Positions 35,786 to 45,970 are shown, counted from the stretch's first letter. The stretch is DNA of 64,000 nucleotides from Epiperipatus broadwayi (GCA_028023455.1 JAQFVV010000031.1:3226001-3290000), one strand, 5' to 3'. Notes: generated by a model from the sequence alone, not told the origin. A program made the numbers and translations.

Positions 35786-38268
35786 AAAACATAGTCATCT
35801 AGTCACGAATGCAGATGGGCCATTTGATATATTTCCCATGAAATTATTATATCTGGATTATTAAAAATCTTTCTATAAAGAATCTGTTTACAGACATCAC
35901 ATCTAATATAACAATAATATATATTTGAAAATGTTGAAAAAAGTTATTCCATCTCCATAAGCTTGTATATGTCTACATAGATACAAAACCTAGAATTTAT
36001 GATTTCTATGAATATAATTTTGTTAGTATTATGAATGTTAGTTAGCACCACACATAAGCAAAATTTAATAATAAATATTTAAATATTTTCAAATGTATAG
36101 TTGTGATTTTGCTAAATAATCCTAAGAGCAATGGAAACAGATAATTAAATTGCAATTAATTTTTGAAAGATGTTTAATAATTGCTATTTTAAGAAAAATA
36201 GGATTTGTTAGAAAAAGAATTATAATAGGAGTAATTTTTGTATGTCAATTTTAAACCTGTATGTTAATGTGAGATATGATTTAGGCTATTCTTTAGTTCA
36301 CAATGCTTGTTTTATTTTACATATATGAAATAATATTTTTAAAATTTATATTTTAAAAGTTTAATTATTGCCAAGTAATTAGTAGTCAATTAAAATAGCA
36401 TATATGTTTAATTACTTTCTCATTAACACAATAAAGTAGCCATAAAATTACTATGGAAAAAGTAAAACCTTCTTTTCATTAAGGCGAATAGTGATTTATA
36501 AAATCACCAAAGGTATACAATATTTGTTATTGTTTTGAATTATTTAAAGTAAAAAAGGGAAGATATAATATGATAATTTAAATTATACCATCTGTAATTC
36601 AAATATTTGCCCACTTGGAAATATAGTGTTATTAAGAAAGAATTATAGTTTATTGCAAAAGATTAATAAATTAATTTTGGATAAATGGATATAGTACCAA
36701 ACTGACTTCTTATTCATTGTATTTGGAAAATTTGTAAATATAAAATTATTTTATTAGAATTTGTAAATAGACACTTTAATCGAAAATTACTTATATTTCA
36801 TGTATTGTAAAATAAAACTTAAATGTTGATTTGTAAATTTTAAATATTGTTTTTCTAAATAAATTGATTTTTGTAGAATTTAAAATTGTGTAATTTGATA
36901 TTATTTATGTTCCATATTTCTATTTATCATTCATTACTGACACTGATTGAATTCAGTATTTACTTTAGTGCACACTTATAATAAATCATTCTATTTAATA
37001 TGTGTATTACACTTATGAAAATGATTATTTTTGTTAAGAAGTATATGAGAATTTATTCATAAATTACCATAGATTCAGAAAAACTATTGAATACATCCAA
37101 ATTTATTTAATCATGCACAAGAGTTATCATCTTCACTATCACATATGTTCATTTTATAATAAACTTAAGAATTTTTGTTATTTGTTTCAAGCTAATAACA
37201 ATCATTACTATTATTATTAGATTTATTTTGCATTCAAATACAAAACTTAATATTATCATAAGGTGTGTAAGCAGAGCTATGTTTGGATATCCATATGTCA
37301 ATTACTTTATTAAAGAAAATAATAAACTTTATTTAAATATTTGCATTATAAGATTAGTTATACTATATTTGTAGTATTAAAAGTTAGTATTACCATCATG
37401 AGAGATGATTTCTGAGTATTTTAATAATCCAAATTATATTTTATTAGATTTCTTAAATTATTATAGATTTTTCTTAAATTAATTCAAAATCCTATAAGAC
37501 TTAAAGTAATTATTTGTACAGTTTAGTTATCATATTGCAGAGCAAAATTGTTATAGTTTGTTTAATAATATTATTATTTTAAATTTTTTTCTAAATTTTG
37601 TCTGGATTATTGGATTTCCATGAAATTGCTCTTTGTTATTGGATATCCTATGATTTGTTCCTTCTGTAAGATGATATCCCTGATATAAAGATTAAAATAC
37701 AATAAAGATTTAGATTAAGATTTACTTCAAATTAAAATTAGAATATAAATTTATTCTTATAATAAATTTTAATATTATTCTTAAATATTTAGTTGGAATA
37801 TTATTTTAGCTTTATTTAAATAGGATTATTAGTTAGTCATAGAGATATGATTGTAATTGTTAAAGGATTGTAATTCAATGGTATTTCTATGTAGTCAAGT
37901 ATGTGTCTTTGATATTTATATCATATTATAGGAACACAGTCTCATGAGTCAATTTATTATTATTGCTATTATTATTCTGAGCTAAGAAATTATTAATTAA
38001 TAAGTGTTTATTTATTAAAGCATTTTGAGATCAGTGGTTATTATTATTTGATTTTTACTTTTGCACTTTTTGGATGGGCTCACTGCTTACTATACCTTCG
38101 ATTGGTTGTGTGCCCATCCTATATATATGTGTGTGTGTGTTTTTCTGAAGGTTTGTGATGATGATGTTCTAGCTGTATTTTTATATTGGACTATTTTCAT
38201 CATCTAATATGTGTGTTGAATGTCTTTAGAAAAGTTTAATTTTAGTTAAATATTCCAAATGCATATTC

Positions 38269-38420
38269 AACTGTTAGTAATATCACAGAAAATAGGTTAG
38301 TATATACACCAACTGTTAGTAATATCACAGCAAACAAATGTTAGTAATATCACAGCAAACAGGTTAGTATATGCACTAACTGTTAGTAATATCACAGCAA
38401 ACAGATTAGTATATGCACAA
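38269..38420. repeat. Tandem repeats of ~27-43 bp (TGTTAGTAATATCACAGC motif)
   Basis: Four units begin near 38269, 38312, 38339 and 38377, each with TGTTAGTAATATCACAG; three continue through AGGTTAGTATATGCAC-like sequence while the third is shortened. The same motif in reverse lies at 38562-38582 as part of the right arm. Confidence 0.9.
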
Positions 38421-38429
38421 CGTTTTGAG

Positions 38430-38562
38430 AGGTATTTTTCTCCACTCTTCTTTAGGTGTTGCTGGCCTGACCAGTGACAGTACTAGCATGGTATTCGAAC
38501 CTGGGTCCTTAGATTCTTGATTATTAAAATTTAAGGTAACGCTCTAACCAACTGAGCAACCT
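38430..38562 (-). repeat. tRNA-derived SINE-like sequence
   Basis: On the minus strand TTGCTCAGTTGG (38548-38559) is a good A box, followed by TTAGAGCGTTACCTT, a longer spacer, and GGTTCGAATAC (38490-38501), a good B box. Downstream comes GTCAGGCCAGCAACACC, then AAATACCTCTCAAAACGTT, which looks like a conserved SINE body. The ends do not form an acceptor stem, so it is not a tRNA gene. The intact Pol III boxes make it the best-preserved SINE-like head in the window. Confidence 0.7.
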
Positions 38563-38681
38563 GTTTGCTGTGATATTACTAATGGTTGAATGCATTTGGA
38601 ATATTTAACTAAAATTAAACTTTTCTAAAGACATTCAACACACATATTAGATGATGGAAATAGTCCAATATAAAAATACAG

Positions 38682-39164
38682 ATATATGTGTGTGTGTTTG
38701 TACATATCTATATACATAATAATAACTAGATTATTCAGGAAAAGTAGACATTTTTTTAACATGCTACTTATTTTGCATGAAATCATTCTGATTATCTACA
38801 ATCAAAAGATCAGTGTAGATTTATAAGCTTTATTCTCAGTGACAAAATAAATAATTTAAAATTTTGGAGCAAGAAACTAAATAAATCCAAAATTTAACCA
38901 AGCAAAAGATTTGATAAATGAAATAAGAATACCAATATATGAGTTTTATATTTGTGTGATAAATATGAAATCATGTTAAAGAATTAATTAAATTCTTTAA
39001 AATATTGCTATATGTGCAAGTATATTTTTTTAATTATTATAATCACTATTTAACTAAAATGATTTAGTTAAGTTACTTATTTCTAATATTTAAATACAAA
39101 TATATTGAAATATACTGTTCATTAAAGTTTGAAAATTTACTGTCTTAATGTAAACTGGGGACTG
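38682..39164. other. AT-rich stretch without a recognised gene
   Basis: Nothing assignable in this stretch. Confidence 0.6.
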
Positions 39165-39835
39165 ATTATACATATATGTGTGCATGTGGAAGATGATGAT
39201 CTGGACCAATTGATGAGTGCTGGTTCAGCATGAAATACATATACTGGAGAATATTTATCTTTTACACATGTCTGTGATCATGTGTAGTGGTTATTTAAGA
39301 TAGAGTAGATAGCTTTAAGGAGCTTGAAAGTCTGTGTTCAAATCCCCTTTAATTACATCTAAGATTCAGTATTTAAATATTACAGATTCAGCCTGAATTC
39401 TGCCCATCCTACTTCTGTGTATGTAAATTGATATATTAAGGTCCTACATATGAAGGGTCAATCAGATTGACTTAAAATTAACATGGGTATGACAACAATA
39501 TTTACATCAACAGGAGCTTTGAGCATTCCATTGTCAGATTTTCAATGATATGGATGACTGAAACGTTGGAGGATAGAGTGAAGCCTGTCATTAAAGTTTG
39601 ACGATTTGCTATCTTAATATAATCTGAGCAATAATTATATATATATATATATATATAGGGGGTGGGATGGTAATCTGAACCAACTAATGAGTGCTGGTTC
39701 AGTAAAAAATATTAAATTGGAGATTATTTATCTTTTTCACATGTATGTGGTCATGTGTATTGGTTAATTAAGATAGAGTGAATAACTGAAAGAAGCTTGA
39801 AAGTCTGTATTCAAACCCCCTTTAATTATTTTCTA
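39165..39835 (+). repeat. Divergent tandem copies of the ~470 bp tRNA-headed repeat
   Basis: Two copies of the TGGACCAATTGATGAGTGCT-type segment (near 39203 and 39677) are spaced about 475 bp apart. Between them lies the same middle section as in the inverted copy at 2657-3180, including GGTCAATCAGATTGACTTAA, GAGCATTCCATTGTCAGATT and TGGATGACTGAAACGTTGGA. Near 39290-39350 and 39765-39825 each copy has GTGGTTATTTAAGATAGAG... then AAAGTCTGTGTTCAAATCCC, where GTTCAAATCCC is a clear B-box. This gives the best evidence that the repeat has a tRNA-like part. An AT dinucleotide run lies at 39636-39658. Confidence 0.8.
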
Positions 39836-40401
39836 ATAGTAGGTTACTGTTTAGATGATATTCTATTTAATAAAATTGACAAATCAATATTGTGTGTATA
39901 TATAATGAATGGATTAAAATAATTTGAAAATTTAGAAATGATTATTGGTAAATGTTTTAAATATTTATAGTTTAGTGTTGGCTATATCACACATTATAAA
40001 AAATATAACAAATCATGCATTATTAAAATATATCTGCAAAATTTTAATTACCACTATAAAAATTCCTTCTCTTGATAATTTTGCATGTTTTTAGAAATAT
40101 TTTTTTTTAACCTGTAGATAAATTTAATATTGGCTTTTCTAGCTAAAACATTAAATTACAAGACAACTTTAAATATAAGCTTAAAATATTCCAAAGACAT
40201 TCATAATGCACAGTTATCTAGTTATAGCTTGTTAGATTTTTATAAATTTCTTTAATTAGTTTGAGTTAGTGAAAGTCTGAATATTTCAATTGCATATACT
40301 AATTTCTATGATTGATTGAGCTTCAAAAACAGATGAGCAATTGATTCAAAGGTGATTTCTTTCAATTCATTCACCATGTGATGGCTTTGTCAATAGTTTT
40401 T
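39836..40401. other. AT-rich flank of the gypsy element
   Basis: No gene seen. Continues across the gypsy insertion into 45145 onward. Confidence 0.6.
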
Positions 40402-40761
40402 TGTAGTGTTTTCGGGAAGTTAACGATCTCAGCCGAAATCACAATTTATCAACTTAAGAGTCAGAGACAGTTTTACTTTCCCAAAGCTAGTTTATTAGTT
40501 ACACGTTATGTGTTATTATACAAAAAAAATGTCTATGCTTAAGATAACAAAATGTGCGGAAAGAAAAACAGTAACAAAATCAAAAGTATACATATAATTA
40601 AAGTCTCTTCAAAGAAAAGTTCTATTACTCACGGCAAATGAAAAATAAGACATTTGGTTCCACGTGTGGCTATACGTTATGCCATCTTGGTCTCTCCATT
40701 CTCTTTTTTCCCATTCTCATAAAACCGGACATTTCTAGAGTCAACGTCTCTGTATTCTACA
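40402..40761 (-). repeat. 3' LTR of the gypsy element
   Basis: 360 bp, bounded by TG and CA. Contains AATAAA on the minus strand (plus-strand TTTATT at 40491-40496), the likely polyadenylation signal. Confidence 0.95.
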
Positions 40762-40776
40762 CCTCCCCTCACTCTA
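40762..40776 (-). promoter_or_regulatory. Polypurine tract
   Basis: Minus strand AGTGAGGGGAGG directly abuts the 3' LTR, the expected primer site for plus-strand DNA synthesis. The stop codon TGA of the gag-pol frame lies inside it. Confidence 0.9.
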
Positions 40777-43700
40777 GAACATAGTCCTTCAATCTTTCTG
40801 GCAGCCTACGCTCATGGTGAACTCTTGGTGCAGATTTTCCTTCATCTTGTTGAGTTGGCCCACTGTTAGTGTCATGTATTGGGTCCGTAACTTCCAGTAC
40901 CCTATCCATCTGGTCTGGTTCATTTTGGCAAAACTTTTCCTGTGTTATTTGTGGCAATACTTCCTTATCTTCTTTAGGTAAGATGTCCCATTGACTGGCA
41001 TTTCCAACGGTTTCTGGGATATCCGTTCGAGCACATGGAAATCTTCTCCTTAAGTGGTCTATGTGTTTATGGACAGATGGACCATTCTCTAGTCTTATTT
41101 GGTAACTTGTCCTTGATTTTGTACTTATGATGGTTCCGGGTAGCCATCTCTTCCTTAGTATATCACGCACCCAGACTGGATCATTTCTTTTGAACCTTTT
41201 CATATGTTTATGGGAATCATCTTCCAGTTCTCTCTTAGTTCTTTCCTTTTGGGGTAAAATGGTTGACATGTGTGTGCGACACGTTCTGTTGAATAACAGT
41301 TCAGCCGGTGATTTACTATCTTTAGACCTTGGCAAAAAATGTTGGAAGAACATGATTTCCAGCAATGCCTCCTCCATCCTGGTCTTCCTTGTTTTCTTCA
41401 GGTCCTTTTTTAAACACTGGACTGCCTTCTCTGCCAAACCATTTGATGCAGGGTGGTATGTCGGTGCAAAAATGTGACATATCCCTCTTTCTGTCAGGAA
41501 GTTTTCAAAACTGGTGGAGGTAAAGCTTGTTCCATTATCCGATACCAATATCTCAGGGTATCCATGCATGGTAAACATCTCTTGGAGAGCCCTTTCAGTA
41601 CATGTTGAGTTTGCTGACCTTACCAAACGGTATTCCACCCAATTGCTGTATGCATCCACCACCACCAAAACCATTTGTCCCTCTATAGGCCCAGCATAAT
41701 CAATGTGGATCCGTTCCCAGGGTTTGTTTGGTTCTATCCAAGAGCTCAGTGTTTTTCTTGGCAGGTTTGCCTCAGCTTGGCAACTGTGGCACTGTCCCAC
41801 CATCTCTTTGATCTCTTGGTCAATTCCTGGCCACCACACATATGAATGTGACAAAGCTTTCATTCTCACTATTCCCGGGTGTCCGGCATGGAGTAGTCTT
41901 AAGACCTGGGCACGACCTTCCATCGGTACGAATACACGATCTGTCCTGGTGATACAACCATTACAGGTAGAGAGGGTTTGACAGGCATTCCAGATAGCTA
42001 TATGAAGATAATCAGGATGGTGGCTTGGCCATCCTTCCTTTATCCAAGTCCTCATTTGGCAACATCCCGAATCACTAGCTGTCCACTCCGCTATTTTTGC
42101 ACTATTTACTGTATTGTCCAATTTCACCACTTCCAATAAATTCACTTCCACGAATTCATGTGGTCTATCCACCTTCAGTGGTAGACGCGATAGGGCATCA
42201 GCATGAGGTATGTCCTTTCCCGGCTTGTATACTAGCGTATAATCATATGCTGCCAGTATATTAATCCATCTTAGCATTCTCTGGCTGCTATATTCGGGTG
42301 TTTTTTTGGTCTTGCCTAATATGCCTAATAGTGGGCGATGATCGGTGCATAAGGTGAAATTTCGTCCATAGATGTACTGATGAAATTTCTTTACCGCGAA
42401 AATGATAGCAAGGGATTCTTTGTCCAGCTGGCTATAGTTAGTTTCCACAGGTGACAGGGTATGGGAGGCATAGGCTATCGGATGTTCTTGTCCATTTATC
42501 AAGTGTGATATGACAGCTCCAACCCCATATTCCGAAGCATCCGCGGTTACTATAACTTCTTGATTACCTTGGTAATGCATTAACAGACTTTCAGATGACA
42601 ATAAATCCTTGGTTGCCTGGAAAACAGTTTGGTGTTCAGCCTTCCACTTCCAGTGCTGACCCTTGCATAATAAGGCATAAAGGGGTTTTAGCTGATGTGC
42701 CTTTCCCTTCAAAAAGGTTTCGTAGAAGGTTAGCATTCCCAGAAATGCTTGTAAGTCTTTTACATTTCTTGGTACTGGAGCATTTTTTATCGCGGCGACC
42801 TTCTCGGGATTAGGACGTTTTCCATTTTGATCAATAATATGTCCCAGGAACTTTATTTCTCTCGTGGACCAAATGCTCTTACTGGTATTTATCCTGATTC
42901 CCACTTTTTCCAATCTGTTGCATATGGTAAGCACGCGTTCCTTCAGTTCGGTTTCTGATTTAGCATAAATCAGTAGGTCATCCAGGTAGGGGATCACTCC
43001 CTCCATATTCTGCATCATTTGATCTATTTTAGCTTGGAATATATTGGGGGCTGTCATGATTCCATATGGTAGCTTATTGCACTGGAAAAGACCGACATGA
43101 GTACAGAGAGTTAGTATTTTTGCTGACCTCTCTGTGACTGGGATTTGATGAAAAGCTGACCTCAAATCTATCTTAGTGAAAACTGCAGCTTCCTGGAGTG
43201 ATGCCACTATTTCTGTGACATTCGGGACTGGATACACACTTTTTTTTAGATATTGATTTACAGTGAACCTGTAGTCCCCACAAATCCGCAAACTCCCATC
43301 TGGCTTTGTGACTATCACAATTGGAGTGGCCCAATCTGAACTTTCCACTGGCGACAACACTCCTTCCTTTACCAGGGCTGACAGACTTTCTTCGACCTTT
43401 GCTCTTAGTGCAAATGGAACCTTCCGGGGTTTGCTTGCTACCGGTTGGGCTTCATCGGTAAGTTCTATGTCTACTGGGTCTATCTTCAGTATTCCTATTT
43501 TTTCCTCAAATATCCTTGGGAATTTCTGTCGCACTATGTTTTCTAACTTTACAGTTTTAATCACTTGTATGGATATGCCCAGTGGGCGGAACCAGTTTCG
43601 GCCCAGTAAGGGTTTTATGTTCTTTTTAACTATGTACAAGGGCAAAATTTTGCTTTTGTTATTTAATTTCACTGGGACCGAAATTTTTCCACAAATTTGG

Positions 43701-44731
43701 ACATTGTTTCCATTTACATCAGTGGCGATAACATTAGTCTTATCCAACTTTAGGTTCGACTTGGATATGGTGTTAATTTTTTCCCAATCCTTTATTGACA
43801 GAATGGATAGCCCTGCCCCACTGTCTATCTCCATTGTTACTTTTACATTTATTATTCTGACATCCAGCACTATTTGTTCGCTCAGGTTTGTCTCACATTT
43901 CTTTATTTCTGCCCTCCTTGTCACTTCCATTCTCTTATCACTTCTGTATTGGTTTCCATCCCTGTTTCTGCAAACGATCGCCATATGGCCCTTAATGCCA
44001 CATGTTCGGCATTTCAAAGTTCTATTCTTACATGTCCTTTTCACGTGTCCTTTCATACCACAACAATAACAGCTAAAAGACTCTCTCGACGTCTGTGGTT
44101 GTGTTTCCATTGGTTCTAGTTTATGTACATCTGTCGTATAATTTTTTTCTTGGATTCCCTCTCGAAATTCCTTTGCATTAGTCACTAGTGTCTCGTGAGC
44201 CACACATTTCGCAATCACTGCATTATAATCAATCTCTGTTTCACTGAGTAGTTGTTTTCTCAGATTGTGGTCCATCATGCCGTATAGGAACTGATCTAGG
44301 AGCATGTCATCTATGTCCGAGAATGCACAGTCTCGTGCTAATGTCCGCAATGCGAGGTTATATTCCGAATAACTTTCATGTGTGTTTTGTTTTCTCATTC
44401 TGAATCTCAAACGAGCGACTCTTTTTGTAATTGCAGGTTGAAAATAATTTGTGAGTTTTTCAACTAATAGCTTATACGGTATTTGCTCCGGAGTTTTGTT
44501 CTCGGCCAACTGTTTAGCAATCTGAACTACGTCTATTCCGGCAAAATACAACAATGTCGAGATTTTCATTTCATCATCCTCGACTTTATTTAATCTCATA
44601 TATCTTTCTATTTGTTCGACGTAGAGGGTCCATCCCGCCGGGTTTCCTATTTCAAATTCTCTTAATACGTGTGAGGGTACTGACATTTTTATCTCTATTC
44701 TGATGTATTCACTTTTTTCAAAATTACGCAC
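40769..44731 (-). CDS. gag-pol: Ty3/gypsy Gag-Pol polyprotein, intact, 1320 residues
   Basis: One uninterrupted frame encodes all functions for reverse transcription and integration. Residues about 16-200 are a Gag capsid-like region (HVLREFEIGNPAGW, LYGMMDHNLRKQLL). Two CCHC zinc knuckles lie at 221-234 and 241-254. The protease active site DSGA is at 303-306. The reverse transcriptase spans about 430-640, with DLRSAFHQIPV (first Asp 522) and the catalytic YLDD at 582-585. RNase H has DASEYGVGA (Asp 731) and CTDHRP near 795-800. The integrase has an HHCC zinc finger (HAGH near 948-951, CHSC 981-984) and catalytic Asp 1011, Asp 1065 and Glu 1101, exactly 35 residues between the last two. A GPY/F-like module with RKRWLPGTI follows near 1193-1230. 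Gag and Pol are fused in one frame with no shift or stop. The start could also be the second Met at 44686, beginning MSVPSHVLREF. The clade is not certain; it resembles Mag-type elements. Confidence 0.97.
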   Translation of the reverse strand: MRNFEKSEYIRIEIKMSVPSHVLREFEIGNPAGWTLYVEQIERYMRLNKVEDDEMKISTLLYFAGIDVVQIAKQLAENKTPEQIPYKLLVEKLTNYFQPAITKRVARLRFRMRKQNTHESYSEYNLALRTLARDCAFSDIDDMLLDQFLYGMMDHNLRKQLLSETEIDYNAVIAKCVAHETLVTNAKEFREGIQEKNYTTDVHKLEPMETQPQTSRESFSCYCCGMKGHVKRTCKNRTLKCRTCGIKGHMAIVCRNRDGNQYRSDKRMEVTRRAEIKKCETNLSEQIVLDVRIINVKVTMEIDSGAGLSILSIKDWEKINTISKSNLKLDKTNVIATDVNGNNVQICGKISVPVKLNNKSKILPLYIVKKNIKPLLGRNWFRPLGISIQVIKTVKLENIVRQKFPRIFEEKIGILKIDPVDIELTDEAQPVASKPRKVPFALRAKVEESLSALVKEGVLSPVESSDWATPIVIVTKPDGSLRICGDYRFTVNQYLKKSVYPVPNVTEIVASLQEAAVFTKIDLRSAFHQIPVTERSAKILTLCTHVGLFQCNKLPYGIMTAPNIFQAKIDQMMQNMEGVIPYLDDLLIYAKSETELKERVLTICNRLEKVGIRINTSKSIWSTREIKFLGHIIDQNGKRPNPEKVAAIKNAPVPRNVKDLQAFLGMLTFYETFLKGKAHQLKPLYALLCKGQHWKWKAEHQTVFQATKDLLSSESLLMHYQGNQEVIVTADASEYGVGAVISHLINGQEHPIAYASHTLSPVETNYSQLDKESLAIIFAVKKFHQYIYGRNFTLCTDHRPLLGILGKTKKTPEYSSQRMLRWINILAAYDYTLVYKPGKDIPHADALSRLPLKVDRPHEFVEVNLLEVVKLDNTVNSAKIAEWTASDSGCCQMRTWIKEGWPSHHPDYLHIAIWNACQTLSTCNGCITRTDRVFVPMEGRAQVLRLLHAGHPGIVRMKALSHSYVWWPGIDQEIKEMVGQCHSCQAEANLPRKTLSSWIEPNKPWERIHIDYAGPIEGQMVLVVVDAYSNWVEYRLVRSANSTCTERALQEMFTMHGYPEILVSDNGTSFTSTSFENFLTERGICHIFAPTYHPASNGLAEKAVQCLKKDLKKTRKTRMEEALLEIMFFQHFLPRSKDSKSPAELLFNRTCRTHMSTILPQKERTKRELEDDSHKHMKRFKRNDPVWVRDILRKRWLPGTIISTKSRTSYQIRLENGPSVHKHIDHLRRRFPCARTDIPETVGNASQWDILPKEDKEVLPQITQEKFCQNEPDQMDRVLEVTDPIHDTNSGPTQQDEGKSAPRVHHERRLPERLKDYVLE

Positions 44732-44757
44732 AAAAAAACAATCTCCGATTTAACATC

Positions 44758-44775
44758 CTGTTCACGACTGCGCCA
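44758..44775 (-). promoter_or_regulatory. Primer-binding site
   Basis: On the minus strand, two bases (GA) after the 5' LTR, TGGCGCAGTCGTGAACAG begins with TGG, complementary to a tRNA CCA end. The primer would be a tRNA ending in ...GCGCCA; I cannot name it. Confidence 0.8.
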
Positions 44776-44777
44776 TC

Positions 44778-45139
44778 TGTAGTGTTTTCGGGAAGTTAAC
44801 GATCTCAGCCGAAATCACAATTTATCAACTTAAGAGTCGGAGACAGTTTTACTTTCCCAAAGCTAGTTTATTAGTTACACGTTATGTGTTATTATACAAA
44901 AAAAATGTCTATGCTTAAGATAACAAAATGTGCGGAAAGAAAAAAACAGTAACAAAATCAAAAGTATACATATAATTAAAGTCTCTTCAAAGAAAAGTTC
45001 TATTACTCACGGCAAATGAAAAATAAGACATTTGATTCCACGTGTGGCTATACGTTACGCCATCTTGGTCTCTCCATTCTCTTTTTTCCCATTCTAGTAA
45101 AACCGGATGTTTCTAGAGTCAACGTCTCCGTATTCTATA
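44778..45139 (-). repeat. 5' LTR of the gypsy element
   Basis: 362 bp. On the minus strand it holds a TTAATTATATG TATA-like stretch (near 44970-44980) and AATAAA (plus-strand 44867-44872), consistent with promoter and RNA end signals. Its outer terminus reads TATA where the other LTR has TGTA, one of the point differences between the two. Confidence 0.95.
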
Positions 45140-45144
45140 TTTTT

Positions 45145-45574
45145 CTACTCTGCAGTTTTGCTGTATTCCACTTTGATATATCTCACTACAAATGTTTCGA
45201 TTCTGCAACTTTATCTATTGATTTATTAATCATCTGTTCCAACTTATATAAATTTGTATTTGTTAATTAATTTTTTTGTTTTATACAAAATATTATGAGA
45301 AGAACCTTACAAGATATTTTTATTTTTTTACAGGAATTTGCTCCAGTCTACTATAAACATCTTTATTTCTTAATTAATGTGATTTATCGCTGAAAAATAA
45401 TAAGTTATATATATATAATTCTAGTTTAAAAAACTATTTTTAATTAATTTATGTAAGATAAAGTAAAAATATATTTTTAAAAACCTTTACTAGATTTGTT
45501 ATCTACTTAATTAAAAATTAAAAATACAGGATTTAATTATTTAAAGAATATAGGAAAAGTTAACCAATAATACA
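45145..45574. other. AT-rich stretch without a recognised gene
   Basis: Sequence next to the gypsy insertion; nothing assignable. Confidence 0.55.
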
Positions 45575-45592
45575 ATTCTTATATATATATAT

Positions 45593-45841
45593 AGAAGATA
45601 TGAGCATGCTAATGCAGTTAAACAACATTCACCATCATCAGCACTCTCACTTCATACTATGGATTCAGGTCATAAAATTAATTTTTCTAGTACCAGGATC
45701 ATATCTAGATGTGATAATCTATACCAGTGCAAAATTAGAGAAGCCATTGAGATACTTAAAAGGCCAGATTATATCAATAAGCAAGATGATACAAGCAAAC
45801 TTCCTCCTATTTGGAAAGATTTTTTAAAAAAACATTCTTAA
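45593..45841 (+). pseudogene. Penelope-like element: C-terminal part of the GIY-YIG endonuclease
   Basis: An open plus-strand stretch reads EHANAVKQHSPSSALSLH, then TMDSGHKINFSSTRIISR, then REAIEILKRPDYINKQDD, and ends PPIWKDFLKKHS before a stop at 45839-45841. The TGHxIDF, TxIIxR, EAIEIxKRP and WxxxL features are the tail of the GIY-YIG endonuclease of Penelope-like elements, here with SGHKINF in place of TGHxIDF. Only the last 80 or so residues remain. The catalytic GIY and YIG motifs and the whole RT are missing because AT-rich unrelated sequence lies upstream. 5' truncation is usual for PLE copies. A degraded hammerhead-like sequence follows about 85 bp downstream. Confidence 0.85.
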
Positions 45842-45928
45842 TTTAACATTTTTGCTATTGGTGGAACTTTAACGTTTTTTTCAAATCACTGATTGTAGCG
45901 TCCCTACAACCGTTTTTCTACTTTTTAT

Positions 45929-45970
45929 TACTCAGTGGATGACTTGTGTTACCAAGTCGAAATGTCAGTA
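45929..45970 (+). ncRNA. Degraded hammerhead-like motif at the PLE 3' end
   Basis: TACT (45929-45932) can pair with AGTA (45967-45970) as stem I. GACTTG (45941-45946) and CAAGTC (45953-45958) form a perfect 6 bp hairpin in the stem II place, followed by GAAATGTC, the normal GAAACGTC with one change. The core reads CAGTGGATGA instead of CTGATGA, with three extra bases, so it is probably inactive. PLE ends commonly carry hammerheads, which supports this reading. Confidence 0.45.

Larger units (their letters stand above)
28814..38112. other. 9.3 kb AT-rich desert without a recognised gene
   Basis: Extremely A+T-rich sequence with poly-A and poly-T runs, (TA)n near 33174-33190, a G15 run at 34875-34889 and a 31 bp tandem duplication at 35724-35785. 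No frame longer than about 66 codons and none with recognisable domains. Around 31480-31690 a plus-strand stretch reads somewhat protein-like (DDISNLTTYLDLVKD) but is broken by stops and unidentified. Confidence 0.6.
38173..38681. mobile_element. Inverted-repeat element with a tRNA-like sequence in its loop
   Basis: The left arm (about 38173-38300, from CTGTATTTTTATATTGGACT) is the reverse complement of the right arm (about 38558-38681, ending AGTCCAATATAAAAATACAG), with only scattered differences. Between the arms lie extra direct copies of the motif ACTGTTAGTAATATCACAGC (38269-38420) and a tRNA-derived sequence on the minus strand (38470-38562). Both outer flanks are TG/TA-rich (TATATGTGTGTGTGTG). 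There is no coding frame. It may be a composite of a SINE and a fold-back repeat. Confidence 0.8.
40402..45139 (-). mobile_element. Complete Ty3/gypsy LTR retrotransposon
   Basis: Two LTRs of 360 and 362 bp (40402-40761 and 44778-45139) flank one gag-pol frame on the minus strand. The LTRs begin TGTAG on the plus strand; the left one ends CTACA and the right one CTATA. By my count they differ at nine positions plus a 2 bp length change, so about 97-98 % alike. The direct flanks are TTTTT on both sides (40397-40401 and 45140-45144), a possible 5 bp target duplication in low-complexity sequence. The primer-binding site adjoins the 5' LTR and a polypurine tract adjoins the 3' LTR. All expected parts are present and uninterrupted, so it could be, or recently was, able to move. 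Confidence 0.97.

Noticed and set aside
38269-38420. CRISPR-like spaced repeats
   Set aside because: The units are near-identical throughout with no unique spacers, and the context is a eukaryotic genome.
38470-38562. Functional tRNA gene
   Set aside because: A and B boxes are good but the ends form no acceptor stem and the middle is too long; it reads as a SINE head.
41127-44119. Several plus-strand open frames (up to 253 codons) across the gypsy element
   Set aside because: They are the antisense of the intact gag-pol frame and show no domain of their own.
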